64,000 bases of DNA, taken from the NCBI RefSeq assembly GCF_008086205.1, contig NZ_VSKK01000001.1, positions 930,001-994,000 of the forward strand, in the 5' to 3' direction. Source of the stretch: Bizionia myxarmorum (GTDB taxonomy: Bacteria > Bacteroidota > Bacteroidia > Flavobacteriales > Flavobacteriaceae). Position 1 is the stretch's first letter, and every line of letters starts with the position of its first letter. Below are positions 1 through 8,883 of the stretch, piece after piece. Made by a program: the position numbers and the translations under genes. The notes beneath the pieces are model-generated. The model was given only the letters and a program-made list of their open reading frames with translations. It made no database searches and was not told where the DNA came from.

Positions 1-1080
1 TTGGCTACAATTCTAGTGGCTAACAACTTTATAAATATTGGAATCGTAATTCTATTTGCTTATTTAGGTCAATTTATCTTTAAAAGTATCCAAATTCCCG
101 TCCTTAAATTTTTGGTTGAAGTTGTCGTAGTAACCTTCTTGATTTTACTGTTTGGTGAAATTTTACCTAAAATTTATGCTAGTCGAAATCGCATGAAGTT
201 CTCCATTTTCATGGCTTATCCAATTCGTGTTTTAGATGTGCTTTTTTCACCTTTAAGTTTGCCTATGCGCAGTATCACCTTGGCAATTCACAGTAAATTG
301 GGAAAGCAAAAATCTAATTTAAGTGTGGATCAATTATCGCAAGCGCTGGAATTAACAAGTGAAGCCGATACGACAAAAGAAGAACAGAAAATTTTAAAAG
401 GTATTGTTTCCTTTGGAAATACGGACACCAAACAGGTTATGCGACCTCGAATTGATATTTTCGCATTAAATATTAATTTGAAATATACAGATATCATTTC
501 TGAAATTGTAAATAATGGCTATTCACGAATTCCAGTTTACGAAGAAAGTGTTGATAAGATAAAAGGTATTCTCTACGTTAAGGATTTACTACCTTATATT
601 GATAGAAAACAATTTGATTGGACCACCTTACTTCGCGACCCCTTTTTTGTTCCAGAGAATAAAAAGTTAGATGATTTAATGGTGGAATTTCAAGAAAAGA
701 AAGTTCATTTGGCCGTTGTGGTTGATGAATATGGTGGAACGTCTGGTTTAATTTCTTTAGAAGATATTATTGAAGAAATTGTAGGTGATATCAGTGATGA
801 GTTTGATGATGAAGATTTAGTATATTCAAAACTGGACAATAATAATTATGTTTTTATAGGTAAAACAGCTTTAAAAGATTTTTATAAGATTATAAAACTT
901 GAGGACGATAGTGCTTTTGAAACTGAAAAGGGCGAAGCTGAAACTTTAGCAGGTTTTATTTTAGAATTCTCCAAAAGTTTTCCAAAACAGGGGGCAAAAA
1001 TTAACTTTAAAAATTACGTTTTTATTATTGAGGCTTTAGATAAAAAACGAATTACACGCGTTAAGGTGACAATACCATAA
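1..1080 (+). CDS. gldE: GldE, gliding-motility CBS/CorC-type membrane protein (5' end cut by window)
   Basis: The frame is open from base 1, so the N-terminus and part of the DUF21 membrane domain lie outside the window; the family is longer than the 359 codons seen. Visible parts are hydrophobic helices at about residues 1-55, a CBS pair at about 140-265 with the family signature RIPVYEE and VVDEYGGTSGLISLEDI, and a C-terminal CorC/HlyC domain ending near residue 355. In Flavobacteria this hemolysin/CorC-like protein is GldE, which supports GldD in gliding and T9SS function. The next gene is gldD, 25 bases downstream, which fixes the identification better than the fold alone. Confidence 0.9.
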   Translation: MATILVANNFINIGIVILFAYLGQFIFKSIQIPVLKFLVEVVVVTFLILLFGEILPKIYASRNRMKFSIFMAYPIRVLDVLFSPLSLPMRSITLAIHSKLGKQKSNLSVDQLSQALELTSEADTTKEEQKILKGIVSFGNTDTKQVMRPRIDIFALNINLKYTDIISEIVNNGYSRIPVYEESVDKIKGILYVKDLLPYIDRKQFDWTTLLRDPFFVPENKKLDDLMVEFQEKKVHLAVVVDEYGGTSGLISLEDIIEEIVGDISDEFDDEDLVYSKLDNNNYVFIGKTALKDFYKIIKLEDDSAFETEKGEAETLAGFILEFSKSFPKQGAKINFKNYVFIIEALDKKRITRVKVTIP

Positions 1081-1105
1081 ATTGCTATTTTTAAATACAG
1101 TAATC

Positions 1106-1690
1106 ATGAAATTTAAATCCATATTAATAATAGTTTTGGCTATAACTTTAACTGCTTGTGGAAACGATACCTTGCCAAAACCATCTGCACATTTACGTCT
1201 AGAGTATCCAAAAGCAGAATACAAAACACTAGAAGCTGGTTTTCCATTTACCTTTGAGAAAAACGAATTGGCCACTCAAATTAAAGCACGTGCTATTTCT
1301 AATGATTCGGGAAGTTATGGTATTGACCTTATGTATCCAGCCCTGAAAGGCACCATCTATTTAACCTATAAGCCTATAAAGAATAACAAAGAGCGCCTAA
1401 CAACATTACTTAAAGACGCACAAGGTTTCACGCAAGAACACACTGTAAAAGCAGATGAAATTGTAGAACAAGTATATGCCAATAAAGATAGAAACGTATA
1501 TGGTATGTTTTATGAAATAGGCGGGAATGCGGCGTCGCAGTCACAGTTTTATGTAACAGACAGTATCCATCATTTTATAACAGGCTCGCTATACTTTTAT
1601 GCGAAACCTAATTTTGATTCTATTTTGCCTGCAGCCAAATATCTGCAAAAAGATATTCAACAAATTATGGAAACCATAAACTGGAAATAA
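1106..1690 (+). CDS. gldD: GldD, gliding-motility lipoprotein
   Basis: A 194-residue lipoprotein with a signal peptide and lipobox LTAC (Cys18). The ATG at 1106 is chosen because it opens directly on the signal peptide; an upstream in-frame TTG at 1082 would put eight odd residues before it. The mature part starts with a conserved-looking segment rich in Pro, Tyr and Leu (HLRLEYPKAEYK), typical of GldD. GldD is essential for gliding and T9SS-dependent secretion in Flavobacterium johnsoniae, and its position right after gldE is the conserved arrangement. A bidirectional terminator follows immediately. Confidence 0.92.
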   Translation: MKFKSILIIVLAITLTACGNDTLPKPSAHLRLEYPKAEYKTLEAGFPFTFEKNELATQIKARAISNDSGSYGIDLMYPALKGTIYLTYKPIKNNKERLTTLLKDAQGFTQEHTVKADEIVEQVYANKDRNVYGMFYEIGGNAASQSQFYVTDSIHHFITGSLYFYAKPNFDSILPAAKYLQKDIQQIMETINWK

Positions 1691-1720
1691 AAAAAGCCAC
1701 TCATTTAAGTGGCTTTTTTT
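1691..1720. terminator. Bidirectional intrinsic terminator after gldD
   Basis: An 11-base stem with arms AAAAAGCCACT and AGTGGCTTTTT and a short loop, with A- and T-runs on both sides. It lies between gldD and the convergent lipoprotein gene and can serve both. Confidence 0.85.
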
Positions 1721-1738
1721 GTATTATAATTTTAGTAA

Positions 1739-2275
1739 TTATTCTTTTACTTTGTCTGCACAACACGCCATTTTACAATCTTTGGCACATGCTGTTTTTT
1801 CTACGTCCGTTTTATCTGCACAACAGGCCATTTTGCAGTCTTTATCACAAACTTTCTTATCCATAGTATCAGTTGTTGCGGCATTAGCATCAAAACTATC
1901 TACTATTTTCATGTCTTTTACAGAATAGGTATCACCTGCTTTTTTTACTACTTCTTCAAGAGTCGTTTCATTTACTTTAGCGTCATCATATTCTACCATT
2001 GCTAAACGTGTGTCAAAATCAACTTTCGCCGATTTTACACCATCCATTTTAGCCATTTTCTTTTCAATCATTTTAGCACATCCCATGGCGCAAGTCATCC
2101 CTTCAATAGTAAATTCTGCTTTGGCATAAGTAGCATTTGGGTCTATTTCTGCTACGGCAACATCTTCTGTTGCTGCTGTATCAACAGTAACAACTTCTGG
2201 TGTTGTTTCATTTTTACAACTTGCAAACACTAAAGTTAGCATCACCAATGTTATTATATTTTTTAAAGTCTTCAT
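1739..2275 (-). CDS. HMA-domain lipoprotein with duplicated C-terminal Cys-rich motif
   Basis: A 178-residue predicted lipoprotein (lipobox FASC, Cys20) for the periplasm or outer membrane. Residues about 53-122 form a heavy-metal-associated (HMA) domain of the CopZ/MerP type with the metal-binding motif GMTCAMGC at 59-66, a variant of GMxCxxC. The tail carries two copies of the motif KDCKMACCADK (about 146-155 and 166-175), each preceded by a further Cys, giving eight cysteines in the last 36 residues. This suggests binding of soft metal ions such as Cu, Zn or Cd; the metal and partner are not shown by sequence. It appears monocistronic. Confidence 0.8.
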   Translation of the reverse strand: MKTLKNIITLVMLTLVFASCKNETTPEVVTVDTAATEDVAVAEIDPNATYAKAEFTIEGMTCAMGCAKMIEKKMAKMDGVKSAKVDFDTRLAMVEYDDAKVNETTLEEVVKKAGDTYSVKDMKIVDSFDANAATTDTMDKKVCDKDCKMACCADKTDVEKTACAKDCKMACCADKVKE

Positions 2276-2299
2276 TTTAATTGTGAATTAAGTTCAGTA

Positions 2300-2307
2300 C
2301 AAAATTA
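2300..2307 (-). promoter_or_regulatory. -7 element for the HMA lipoprotein gene
   Basis: On the minus strand this reads TAATTTTG, a perfect match to the Bacteroidetes -7 consensus TAnnTTTG, 25 bases before the start codon. No clear -33 TTG is visible. Confidence 0.45.
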
Positions 2308-2366
2308 CTAAATATTGCCGTTTATTACATTTAAAATTCCAATTTTGTGCTTTGAACTGTTTTTGT

Positions 2367-3245
2367 ATGAAGGAATTAAATAGCAAGTGGGTATATTTAA
2401 TCGTGCTTTCCATGATTTGGGGTACCTCGTTTATTTTAATTAAAAAGTCGCTTTTAGGTTTAACGCCTTATCAATTAGGTGCTTTAAGGACTGTTATAAC
2501 TGGGATTTTCTTACTTGCTGTAGGTTTTAATAAGCTCAAAACCATAGATAAACGCCAATGGAAATGGATTGGACTTTCGGGCTTAATGGGTTCCTTTTTT
2601 CCTGCTTTTTTATTTGCTATTGCCGAAACAGAAATTGATAGTGCCGTAGCGTCTATATTAAATTCACTAGTTCCCTTAAATACCATTTTATTAGGATTTG
2701 CCGTTTTTAAAATAGCATCAACTAAGCGTCAAGTGTTAGGCGTTATTGTCGGATTTATTGGAACGGCCATGCTTATTTTAAAAGGTGCCGAGTTAAATCC
2801 AGAACAAAACTACTTATATGCAGGATTCATAATTCTTTCAACGGTTATGTATGCGGTGAATGTGAATATTATAAAGCGCTATTTGCAAGATGTTAAACCT
2901 TTAGCTATAGCTGCCGGAAATTATTCTATCATTAGTATTCCTGCGTTAATTGTTCTGTTTTTTGCAGATTTCTTTAGAGAAGAAACCTTTCAGCATCCAA
3001 ACTTTAAAATGTCCATGTTATATGTGACAATTTTAGCCTTTTTTGGTACGGCCTTAGCAAAAGTATTATTTGCAAAATTAGTACAAATGGCAACACCGGT
3101 TTTTGCATCATCAGTAACGTATCTAATGCCTATTATCGCTTTGTTTTGGGGTGTTTTAGATGGAGAAGGTTTTAGTTTGATGCAAGGTTTGGGTTCCTTG
3201 ATTATTTTGGTGGGCGTATTTTTATCGCATAAGCGGAAAAAATAA
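2367..3245 (+). CDS. DMT-superfamily (EamA) transporter
   Basis: A 292-residue inner-membrane protein with about ten hydrophobic helices arranged as two EamA repeats, the layout of drug/metabolite transporters (RhaT/YdcZ-like). The N-terminus has the usual EamA signature (MIWGTSFILIKK near residues 15-26). The ATG at 2367 is preferred over a TTG at 2352 that would add five residues. The substrate cannot be read from sequence. It stands alone, divergent from the HMA lipoprotein gene, and ends in a strong terminator. Confidence 0.85.
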   Translation: MKELNSKWVYLIVLSMIWGTSFILIKKSLLGLTPYQLGALRTVITGIFLLAVGFNKLKTIDKRQWKWIGLSGLMGSFFPAFLFAIAETEIDSAVASILNSLVPLNTILLGFAVFKIASTKRQVLGVIVGFIGTAMLILKGAELNPEQNYLYAGFIILSTVMYAVNVNIIKRYLQDVKPLAIAAGNYSIISIPALIVLFFADFFREETFQHPNFKMSMLYVTILAFFGTALAKVLFAKLVQMATPVFASSVTYLMPIIALFWGVLDGEGFSLMQGLGSLIILVGVFLSHKRKK

Positions 3246-3271
3246 AAGCCTGAAGTTTCCTTCAGGCTTTT
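3244..3271. terminator. Intrinsic terminator between the EamA gene and the M16 operon
   Basis: A perfect 12-base stem AAAAGCCTGAAG / CTTCAGGCTTTT with a TTTC loop, starting inside the stop codon of the EamA gene. It is symmetric and can also stop the convergent peptidase operon. Confidence 0.88.
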
Positions 3272-3292
3272 AAGTTGTAAACTCATTTTTAT

Positions 3293-5356
3293 TTATTCGA
3301 AATCGGCATCTGAAACACCTTCGTTCACTTTAATTTCTTTTACAATAAAGTCAATTTTTCTTGGACCCATTGTTTGAGATATTTTGAATGGAAATTTAAT
3401 TCCAGAAACGTCTTTATAATCACCATAGAAGGTAGATGACTGACCGGCTTCTGAAGCTTTAACTTCTTTAATTTTTAAGCCTGTTTCAACACTGTAGTAA
3501 ACAGATGTCTCTTCATCAACTTTAATTTTATAAGCGTTTTCATCTTCTACTTTTTCAATTTTCTCCAAAGTAACGCCACCATTTAGGTAGTTAACTTCTG
3601 GAAATGGAGACGATTCAAATTGCGCTTCTTTAACTTCAGCATCTGTCATATCTTTACGTTGACCTTGAGCCATGGAATAACCAGCGCTACCATCTAAAAC
3701 CTGCTTCTGAGTTTGACCCATGACATTAATTTGTTGTAAAGACTGGTTTTTAGTAGTTTTCTTCATTTCTAGATTAATCACAACGCCAGGTTGTAGCTCT
3801 GCTTCAGCAGTAATAAAAACAGAATTTACTTTAGCTAAAGTTGCAGAACCACCAACAGCGTTAATATAGGCATTAAGCACTTTGCTTGCGTCCATATCAG
3901 CTGGCATTTCAATATCATACTCTGGCTTTTCAGATAAGTCAGCAAATTTGTCGTAGTAGCGTATAGGTAAGCCTACTTTTTGTAGGTTATCTAAAACTTC
4001 AACACCGTTTCCAACAACAATAACACGAGCATTTTCTGGACGCATGTATTTTTTAGCTGCTGCATTAACTTCATCAATTGTTACATCATTTATCTTTTGA
4101 AGATACGTTGCGTAAAAATCTTTAGGAAGGTTATTCAATTTAATGTTTAAAGCATAATTAGCAATTGTTTGAGGACGCTCAAGCGCCATTACAAAGTTAC
4201 CTGTGTATTTAGCTTTAACATTTCTTAAAACCTCTGCGTCTACAGGTTCGTTGTTAATACGCTTCATTTCTTTTAACGTTTCAACAACAGCACTATCAGT
4301 AACTGCGTTTCTTACTTTAGCAGTTGTGCTGAATCGAGACATACCATAACGGTTGGCTCCAACACTAGAATACGACCCGTAAGTGTATCCATTCTTTTCA
4401 CGAAGGTTTAAAAATAAATAACCTTCACCACCACCACCAAGGATTTCGTTAGCTATTAAAGCTGAAAAATAATCTGGATCGTTCATTTTTAACGATACGT
4501 TATTTGTTACCGAAATATTGGATTGTGTAGCACCTGGAACATCAATAAAGTTTATTTGAGGTACAGGTAGGCTTTCAGCTGTTTTTGGAATAGTAGTTGA
4601 AACGCTAGCGCCAGTTTCCCATTTCTTGAAATATTTTTTTACTTGTTTTTCAACCGTTTTAAAATCAACATCACCAATAACCACTAAATATGCGTTATTA
4701 GGATTCATGTATTGTTGGTAGTAAGCTTTTATATTGTCAAACGTGATGTTCTTGATCGTTTCTTCCGTAGTAAACTCACCGTAAGGATGTGTTTTTCCAT
4801 AAGACAACGCACTTCCAACACGGCCAGCAATGGCATCTGGGTTTTTATCGTTGTTTTTTAAACTTTCAATTAATTTGTTTTTTTCAGATTCAAATTCTTC
4901 AACTGTCAACAAAGGATTTATAACGGCATCAGCCATTAACTCTAAAATACGTTCTGAGTATTGAGATAATGCACTAGCATAGCCACTTCCAAAACCTAAA
5001 TTAAGGCTTGCACCTAAAAAGTCGATTTCTTCATTAAAAGCATCTTTAGAAATAGTTTCAGTTCCATTTCCTAACATAGCACCTAAAACACTTGTTACAC
5101 CAGCAATGTTCCCTTCATAAATTGGTGGATTGTCAATGCGTAAAGAATAGGAAACGCGCGGTAATTTATGGTTTTCAACAACCAATACTTTTAGGCCATT
5201 TTTTAATGTGAATTCACCAGGCTCTTCCAAAGTAATTTTTGGAGCTGGTCCAGCTTTAGGTTGTTTTGATCGGTCTATTTGTGCCGAAACGCTAAGGGCT
5301 ATAAAAAATAGGACAACAAAAGCAGATAGTTTCGTTTTTATATTAAATGTATTCAT
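3293..5356 (-). CDS. M16-family peptidase-like subunit without the HXXEH zinc motif
   Basis: A 687-residue secreted or periplasmic protein (signal peptide ending about LSVSAQ). Two M16 (pitrilysin/PqqL-type) repeats occupy roughly residues 40-470, followed by about 200 residues of a lipoprotein-assembly-like beta domain. Where the active family has HXXEH, this one reads GVTSVLGAMLGNGT, so it should not bind catalytic zinc. The gene starts one base after the stop codon of the active M16 gene upstream, so the two are co-transcribed and probably form a heterodimer in which this subunit supplies the non-zinc half. An in-frame start 33 bases further upstream is less likely because it would precede the signal peptide. 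Confidence 0.88.
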   Translation of the reverse strand: MNTFNIKTKLSAFVVLFFIALSVSAQIDRSKQPKAGPAPKITLEEPGEFTLKNGLKVLVVENHKLPRVSYSLRIDNPPIYEGNIAGVTSVLGAMLGNGTETISKDAFNEEIDFLGASLNLGFGSGYASALSQYSERILELMADAVINPLLTVEEFESEKNKLIESLKNNDKNPDAIAGRVGSALSYGKTHPYGEFTTEETIKNITFDNIKAYYQQYMNPNNAYLVVIGDVDFKTVEKQVKKYFKKWETGASVSTTIPKTAESLPVPQINFIDVPGATQSNISVTNNVSLKMNDPDYFSALIANEILGGGGEGYLFLNLREKNGYTYGSYSSVGANRYGMSRFSTTAKVRNAVTDSAVVETLKEMKRINNEPVDAEVLRNVKAKYTGNFVMALERPQTIANYALNIKLNNLPKDFYATYLQKINDVTIDEVNAAAKKYMRPENARVIVVGNGVEVLDNLQKVGLPIRYYDKFADLSEKPEYDIEMPADMDASKVLNAYINAVGGSATLAKVNSVFITAEAELQPGVVINLEMKKTTKNQSLQQINVMGQTQKQVLDGSAGYSMAQGQRKDMTDAEVKEAQFESSPFPEVNYLNGGVTLEKIEKVEDENAYKIKVDEETSVYYSVETGLKIKEVKASEAGQSSTFYGDYKDVSGIKFPFKISQTMGPRKIDFIVKEIKVNEGVSDADFE

Positions 5357-5357
5357 C

Positions 5358-6680
5358 TTATTGATCGTCTTTTTTTGGTAAATATTCAATTTCTACACGT
5401 TGATTGCTGTTCAAGAACTTTTTCGCAACGTTTTGTATGTCTTCTCTAGTAATAGAACGGTAAATATCTATTTCATTATTAATCAGGTTTACATCGCCAT
5501 ATAATAAATAATAGGTAGCTAATGAATCAGCAATTCCTGAAATGCTTGAGTTGGCATTTACAAATTGATTTTCAAATTGGTTTTGAAGTTTTTGGTAATC
5601 ACGTTCTGAAATTAATTCAGTTTGCATTTTTACAATTTCTTCATCCATTTCAGATAAAAGTGTTGCAAGTGTTGCTTGGTCACCTAAAGGTAAAGCGAAT
5701 AAGGCGAAAATATTATAATCAACTTGCGGAATATTTACAGCTTGTACACTAAGTGCTTGCTTTTGTTCATCAACTAGTTTTTTGTAGAGTACAGAACTTT
5801 TCCCACCACTTAAATAAGTAGAGATCATATCCAATATACGCGCATCTTTAGTTGCCATTCCAGGAGTTCTGTATGCTGCAATAATAGCAGGCGTTTGGAT
5901 GTTTTTATCGTAAGTAGTTGCTTTGATAGTTTCAGTAATTGGCGTTTCTGTAGGGAAGTTACGAACTACGGCTGGTCCTTTTTTAACGGCTCCGAAATAC
6001 GCTTTTACTAACGCTTTAGTTTTGGCTATATCAATATCGCCTGCAACAACTAAGACAGCATTGTTAGGAACATAATAGGTTTTGAAAAAAGCCATAAATT
6101 CTTCTAATGTTGCCGCATCTAAATGTGCCATTTCACCAATATTAGAATCTTTGTATGGGTGAACAGAAAATAAATTTTCACCTATTGTGTTTAATAACTG
6201 ACCATAAGGTCTGTTATCAAAACTTTGACGTCTTTCTTCTTTTACCACTTCATTTTGAGTATCTACACCAACCTGGTCAATAACGGGATGCAACATACGT
6301 TCAGATTCTAGCCAAAGGCCTAATTCCATTTTATTAGAAGGGAATATTTCATAATAATACGTTTTGTCTTGTGATGTGTAGGCGTTGAAAGTCCCACCAT
6401 TAGCTGGAATAATTTTCATAAATTCACCACGACCAATGTTTTCTGAACCTTCAAATAATAAGTGTTCAAAAAAGTGTGCAAATCCTGTACGGCTTCTGTC
6501 ACCATCTTTACCACCTACATCATACATAACCGAAGTAGAAACTACCGGCGCTGTATTATCTTGATGAAGAATAACGTGTAATCCGTTATCTAAATCAAAT
6601 TCTTCAAATTTCACTTCCTGTGCTGTACTAGTAAAAATGCTTAGTAAACCTGCAGAGAAAATTAGTAATCCTTTTTTCAT
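5358..6680 (-). CDS. M16-family zinc metallopeptidase, active subunit
   Basis: A 440-residue exported protein (signal peptide, cleavage near residue 20). It carries the inverted zinc motif HFFEH at residues 69-73 with the third ligand Glu about 75 residues later (KEERR, near 148-149), as in M16B processing peptidases. The second M16 repeat follows (about 190-380). It probably cleaves peptides in the periplasm. First gene of a two-gene operon with the HXXEH-less partner; the 1-base spacing supports equal production of both subunits. Confidence 0.9.
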   Translation of the reverse strand: MKKGLLIFSAGLLSIFTSTAQEVKFEEFDLDNGLHVILHQDNTAPVVSTSVMYDVGGKDGDRSRTGFAHFFEHLLFEGSENIGRGEFMKIIPANGGTFNAYTSQDKTYYYEIFPSNKMELGLWLESERMLHPVIDQVGVDTQNEVVKEERRQSFDNRPYGQLLNTIGENLFSVHPYKDSNIGEMAHLDAATLEEFMAFFKTYYVPNNAVLVVAGDIDIAKTKALVKAYFGAVKKGPAVVRNFPTETPITETIKATTYDKNIQTPAIIAAYRTPGMATKDARILDMISTYLSGGKSSVLYKKLVDEQKQALSVQAVNIPQVDYNIFALFALPLGDQATLATLLSEMDEEIVKMQTELISERDYQKLQNQFENQFVNANSSISGIADSLATYYLLYGDVNLINNEIDIYRSITREDIQNVAKKFLNSNQRVEIEYLPKKDDQ

Positions 6681-6746
6681 ATGAGTTTATTTATTGTTAA
6701 TTGACATTTAATATGTCTGATAGCGCGTTAAAACGCAACTATTTTT

Positions 6747-6754
6747 CAAAAATA
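6747..6754 (-). promoter_or_regulatory. -7 element for the M16 peptidase operon
   Basis: Reads TATTTTTG on the minus strand, matching TAnnTTTG, 67 bases before the start codon of the first M16 gene. Confidence 0.45.
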
Positions 6755-6855
6755 AGAAATACTTATCGCTTTTCTTTATAATGTTAAAAAAACATAAACA
6801 AATTATTTTATGCCATAAATTTTCACGAAATTTAAGAACCACAAAAAAAAGAAAT

Positions 6856-7299
6856 ATGAAAAATATTATATTACCTGTTAGATTCGGACTTGTAACAGCT
6901 TCCGTCTTAATTGCTTATTTTTTGGTCTTGGGCTTACTAGGTAAAAACACGAATCCGGTTTTTAGTTTTCTAAATGCATTTATAACAGCTTTTGGTATTT
7001 TCGAAACGGTGCGGTTTTATAAATTAGAACAAGGTGAAAATTTCACTTATATGGGAGGCGTTGTCGCAGGAATTATTACGGGAGTTATGGCAACCGTTAT
7101 TTTTACAATTTTCTTTTTAATTTACATAACGGAATTAAATAGTGATTTTCTTTCACAAGTTTTAGAGGTTATTAACGTAGGAACGCCCGTTAGCGTTGGA
7201 ATACTAACTTTTGTTGTTGGGGTTATGGGAATTGCAACCACACTTATTTCTGTCTTTACAGTTATGCAGTACTTTAAAACAAGTTGGAATGTTTCTTAA
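6856..7299 (+). CDS. DUF4199-type membrane protein
   Basis: A 147-residue inner-membrane protein with four hydrophobic segments (about 6-28, 36-55, 69-97 and 117-140) and the length and layout of the Bacteroidetes DUF4199 family, whose function is unknown. The ATG at 6856 is chosen because it starts immediately before the first helix; a longer frame from 6781 would add 25 polar, non-conserved-looking residues. It stands alone between the divergent peptidase operon and rplU. Confidence 0.75.
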   Translation: MKNIILPVRFGLVTASVLIAYFLVLGLLGKNTNPVFSFLNAFITAFGIFETVRFYKLEQGENFTYMGGVVAGIITGVMATVIFTIFFLIYITELNSDFLSQVLEVINVGTPVSVGILTFVVGVMGIATTLISVFTVMQYFKTSWNVS

Positions 7300-7312
7300 T
7301 TTTTATAAAACG

Positions 7313-7343
7313 TTTGTAGTTTAATTATTTAGCAGTATATTTG
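7313..7343 (+). promoter_or_regulatory. Promoter of rplU-rpmA
   Basis: A full Bacteroidetes promoter: TTTG at 7313-7316 (-33) and TATATTTG at 7336-7343 (-7), with 19 bases between the TTG and the -7 box. It leaves a leader of about 50 bases before rplU. This is the best promoter match noted in the window, as expected for a ribosomal-protein operon. Confidence 0.75.
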
Positions 7344-7402
7344 CATCCGCTTTCCGTGAGGTCAGTAGATATAATAAACTAATTTAATAAAAACGTTACG
7401 CT

Positions 7403-8071
7403 ATGTACGCAATTGTAGAGATAGCAGGGCATCAATTCAAAGTTGAAAAAGACCAAAAAGTTTTTGTTAACCGTTTAGCAACAGAAGAGGGTAAGGAAGT
7501 TTCTTTCGATAACGTTCTTTTAATTGCAGATGGTGACAATATAACTTTAGGCGCCCCAGCTATAAACGGAGCTCTAGTAGGAGCAAAAGTTTTAAAGCAC
7601 CTTAAAGGTGATAAAGTTATTGTTTTCAAAAAGAAAAGACGTAAAGGTTACCGTGTAAAAAACGGACACAGACAATCTTTAACTGAAATCGTAATTGAAA
7701 GCATTGTAGCTTCAGGTGGAAAGCCAGTGGCTAAAGCTGAAAAAGCAACTCCAGCTAAAAAAGAAGAACCTAAAGCGGAAGCTAAAAAGGCTGCTCCTAA
7801 AAAATCAACTGCAAAAGCAGACGATTTAAAGAAAATTGAAGGTGCTGGACCAAAAGCTGCTGAAGCTTTGGTAAATGCAGGATTTGAAACTTTTGCTAAA
7901 ATAGCTAAAGCGACTCCTGAAGCATTAAGCACTGTGTTATCAGATGCAAGTTCAAGATTAGCTCACATTGTGACTGACACTTGGCCAAAACAAGCAGCTT
8001 TAGCTGCTGATGGTAAGTGGGATGAACTTAAAGAATTACAAGATAAATTAGACGGCGGAATCGAAAAATAA
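7403..8071 (+). CDS. rplU: 50S ribosomal protein L21 with C-terminal helix-hairpin-helix extension
   Basis: Residues 1-103 are a normal bacterial L21 (start MYAIVEIAGHQFKVE, basic KKKRRKGYRVKNGHRQ segment). The remaining ~120 residues are an extra tail: a Lys/Ala/Pro-rich linker (about 110-145), then a helix-hairpin-helix-like module with the pattern LKKIEGAGPKAAEALVNAG (about 147-200). Bacterial L21 is normally about 103 residues. Similar tails are known on L21 in Flavobacteria, and related modules occur in other nucleic-acid-binding proteins; the role is not known. rpmA follows 34 bases later. Confidence 0.95.
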   Translation: MYAIVEIAGHQFKVEKDQKVFVNRLATEEGKEVSFDNVLLIADGDNITLGAPAINGALVGAKVLKHLKGDKVIVFKKKRRKGYRVKNGHRQSLTEIVIESIVASGGKPVAKAEKATPAKKEEPKAEAKKAAPKKSTAKADDLKKIEGAGPKAAEALVNAGFETFAKIAKATPEALSTVLSDASSRLAHIVTDTWPKQAALAADGKWDELKELQDKLDGGIEK

Positions 8072-8105
8072 TTTCGTTTTTATTAATAAATAAAACCTTA
8101 AGACA

Positions 8106-8366
8106 ATGGCTCATAAAAAAGGAGTTGGTAGTTCTAAAAACGGTAGAGAATCAGAATCAAAACGCCTAGGTGTTAAGATTTTTGGTGGACAAGCTGCTAT
8201 TGCTGGAAATATCATCGTAAGACAAAGAGGCAATACACATCACCCAGGTGAAAATGTGTATGGCGGAAAAGATCACACGTTACATGCTCAAGTAGACGGA
8301 CTTGTGAAATTTACAAAGAAAAAAGATAACAAATCTTATGTTTCTATTGAACCTTTCGAGGCTTAA
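8106..8366 (+). CDS. rpmA: 50S ribosomal protein L27
   Basis: An 86-residue L27 of usual length beginning [20 protein letters not shown], so it has the direct N-terminus without the cleaved extension found in Firmicutes. It lies near the peptidyl-transferase centre of the 50S subunit. Paired with rplU as in most bacteria, and followed by an intrinsic terminator. Confidence 0.97.
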   Translation: MAHKKGVGSSKNGRESESKRLGVKIFGGQAAIAGNIIVRQRGNTHHPGENVYGGKDHTLHAQVDGLVKFTKKKDNKSYVSIEPFEA

Positions 8367-8389
8367 GAAACAGATTCTTTAATATATTA

Positions 8390-8420
8390 AAACCCTTTCT
8401 GGCAACAGAGAGGGTTTTTT
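8390..8420 (+). terminator. Intrinsic terminator after rpmA
   Basis: A 12-base stem with one G-U pair (AAACCCTTTCTG / CAGAGAGGGTTT), GCAA tetraloop, followed by six T. Confidence 0.88.
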
Positions 8421-8883
8421 ATTTAGCCATAATCTCCTTTATAATCTTCACATGATGATTGGTGTGTAATTCTAAAAAACGATAAATTCGTGGTTTGTTA
8501 ATATCTCCAAACATAGGGTGCTTAAAAAAAGCGTTTTTATCTAATTTTGGAATTGATTTAATATATATTCTTGCTTGTTGCAGTTGCTTTAAAAGATCTG
8601 CTTTTGAAATAATTTCTGGCGATTTAACATTTTTAGGTGCTTGCGCTTTTCCTCTTGGAAAAAACCCTAATGTGAAAAATAACTTTCCTAAAAAACTAAA
8701 ATTATTTTTATATAATATAGGATTTGAAGCTTGAAGCGTTTGAATAACACCATTAATCACTTTGAAACTATGATCTATATGCCAAGCAACATTAGCTTTG
8801 GAAACTTTTAAATTTGAAATATCACGGTTTGCAATATTCTTTTCTAAAGCATTAATTAAACTATCTAATTTTTTTGAACTCAT
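8419..8883 (-). CDS. DUF1569 (DinB-like four-helix) protein
   Basis: A 154-residue soluble protein resembling DUF1569, a branch of the DinB/YfiT-like metal-dependent four-helix bundles. Histidines that could hold the metal are His35 and His38 (AWHIDH) and His140, His143 and His144 (LHTNHH). Members often act in thiol or detoxification chemistry, but no function can be assigned here. It is a single gene convergent with rpmA. Confidence 0.7.
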   Translation of the reverse strand: MSSKKLDSLINALEKNIANRDISNLKVSKANVAWHIDHSFKVINGVIQTLQASNPILYKNNFSFLGKLFFTLGFFPRGKAQAPKNVKSPEIISKADLLKQLQQARIYIKSIPKLDKNAFFKHPMFGDINKPRIYRFLELHTNHHVKIIKEIMAK

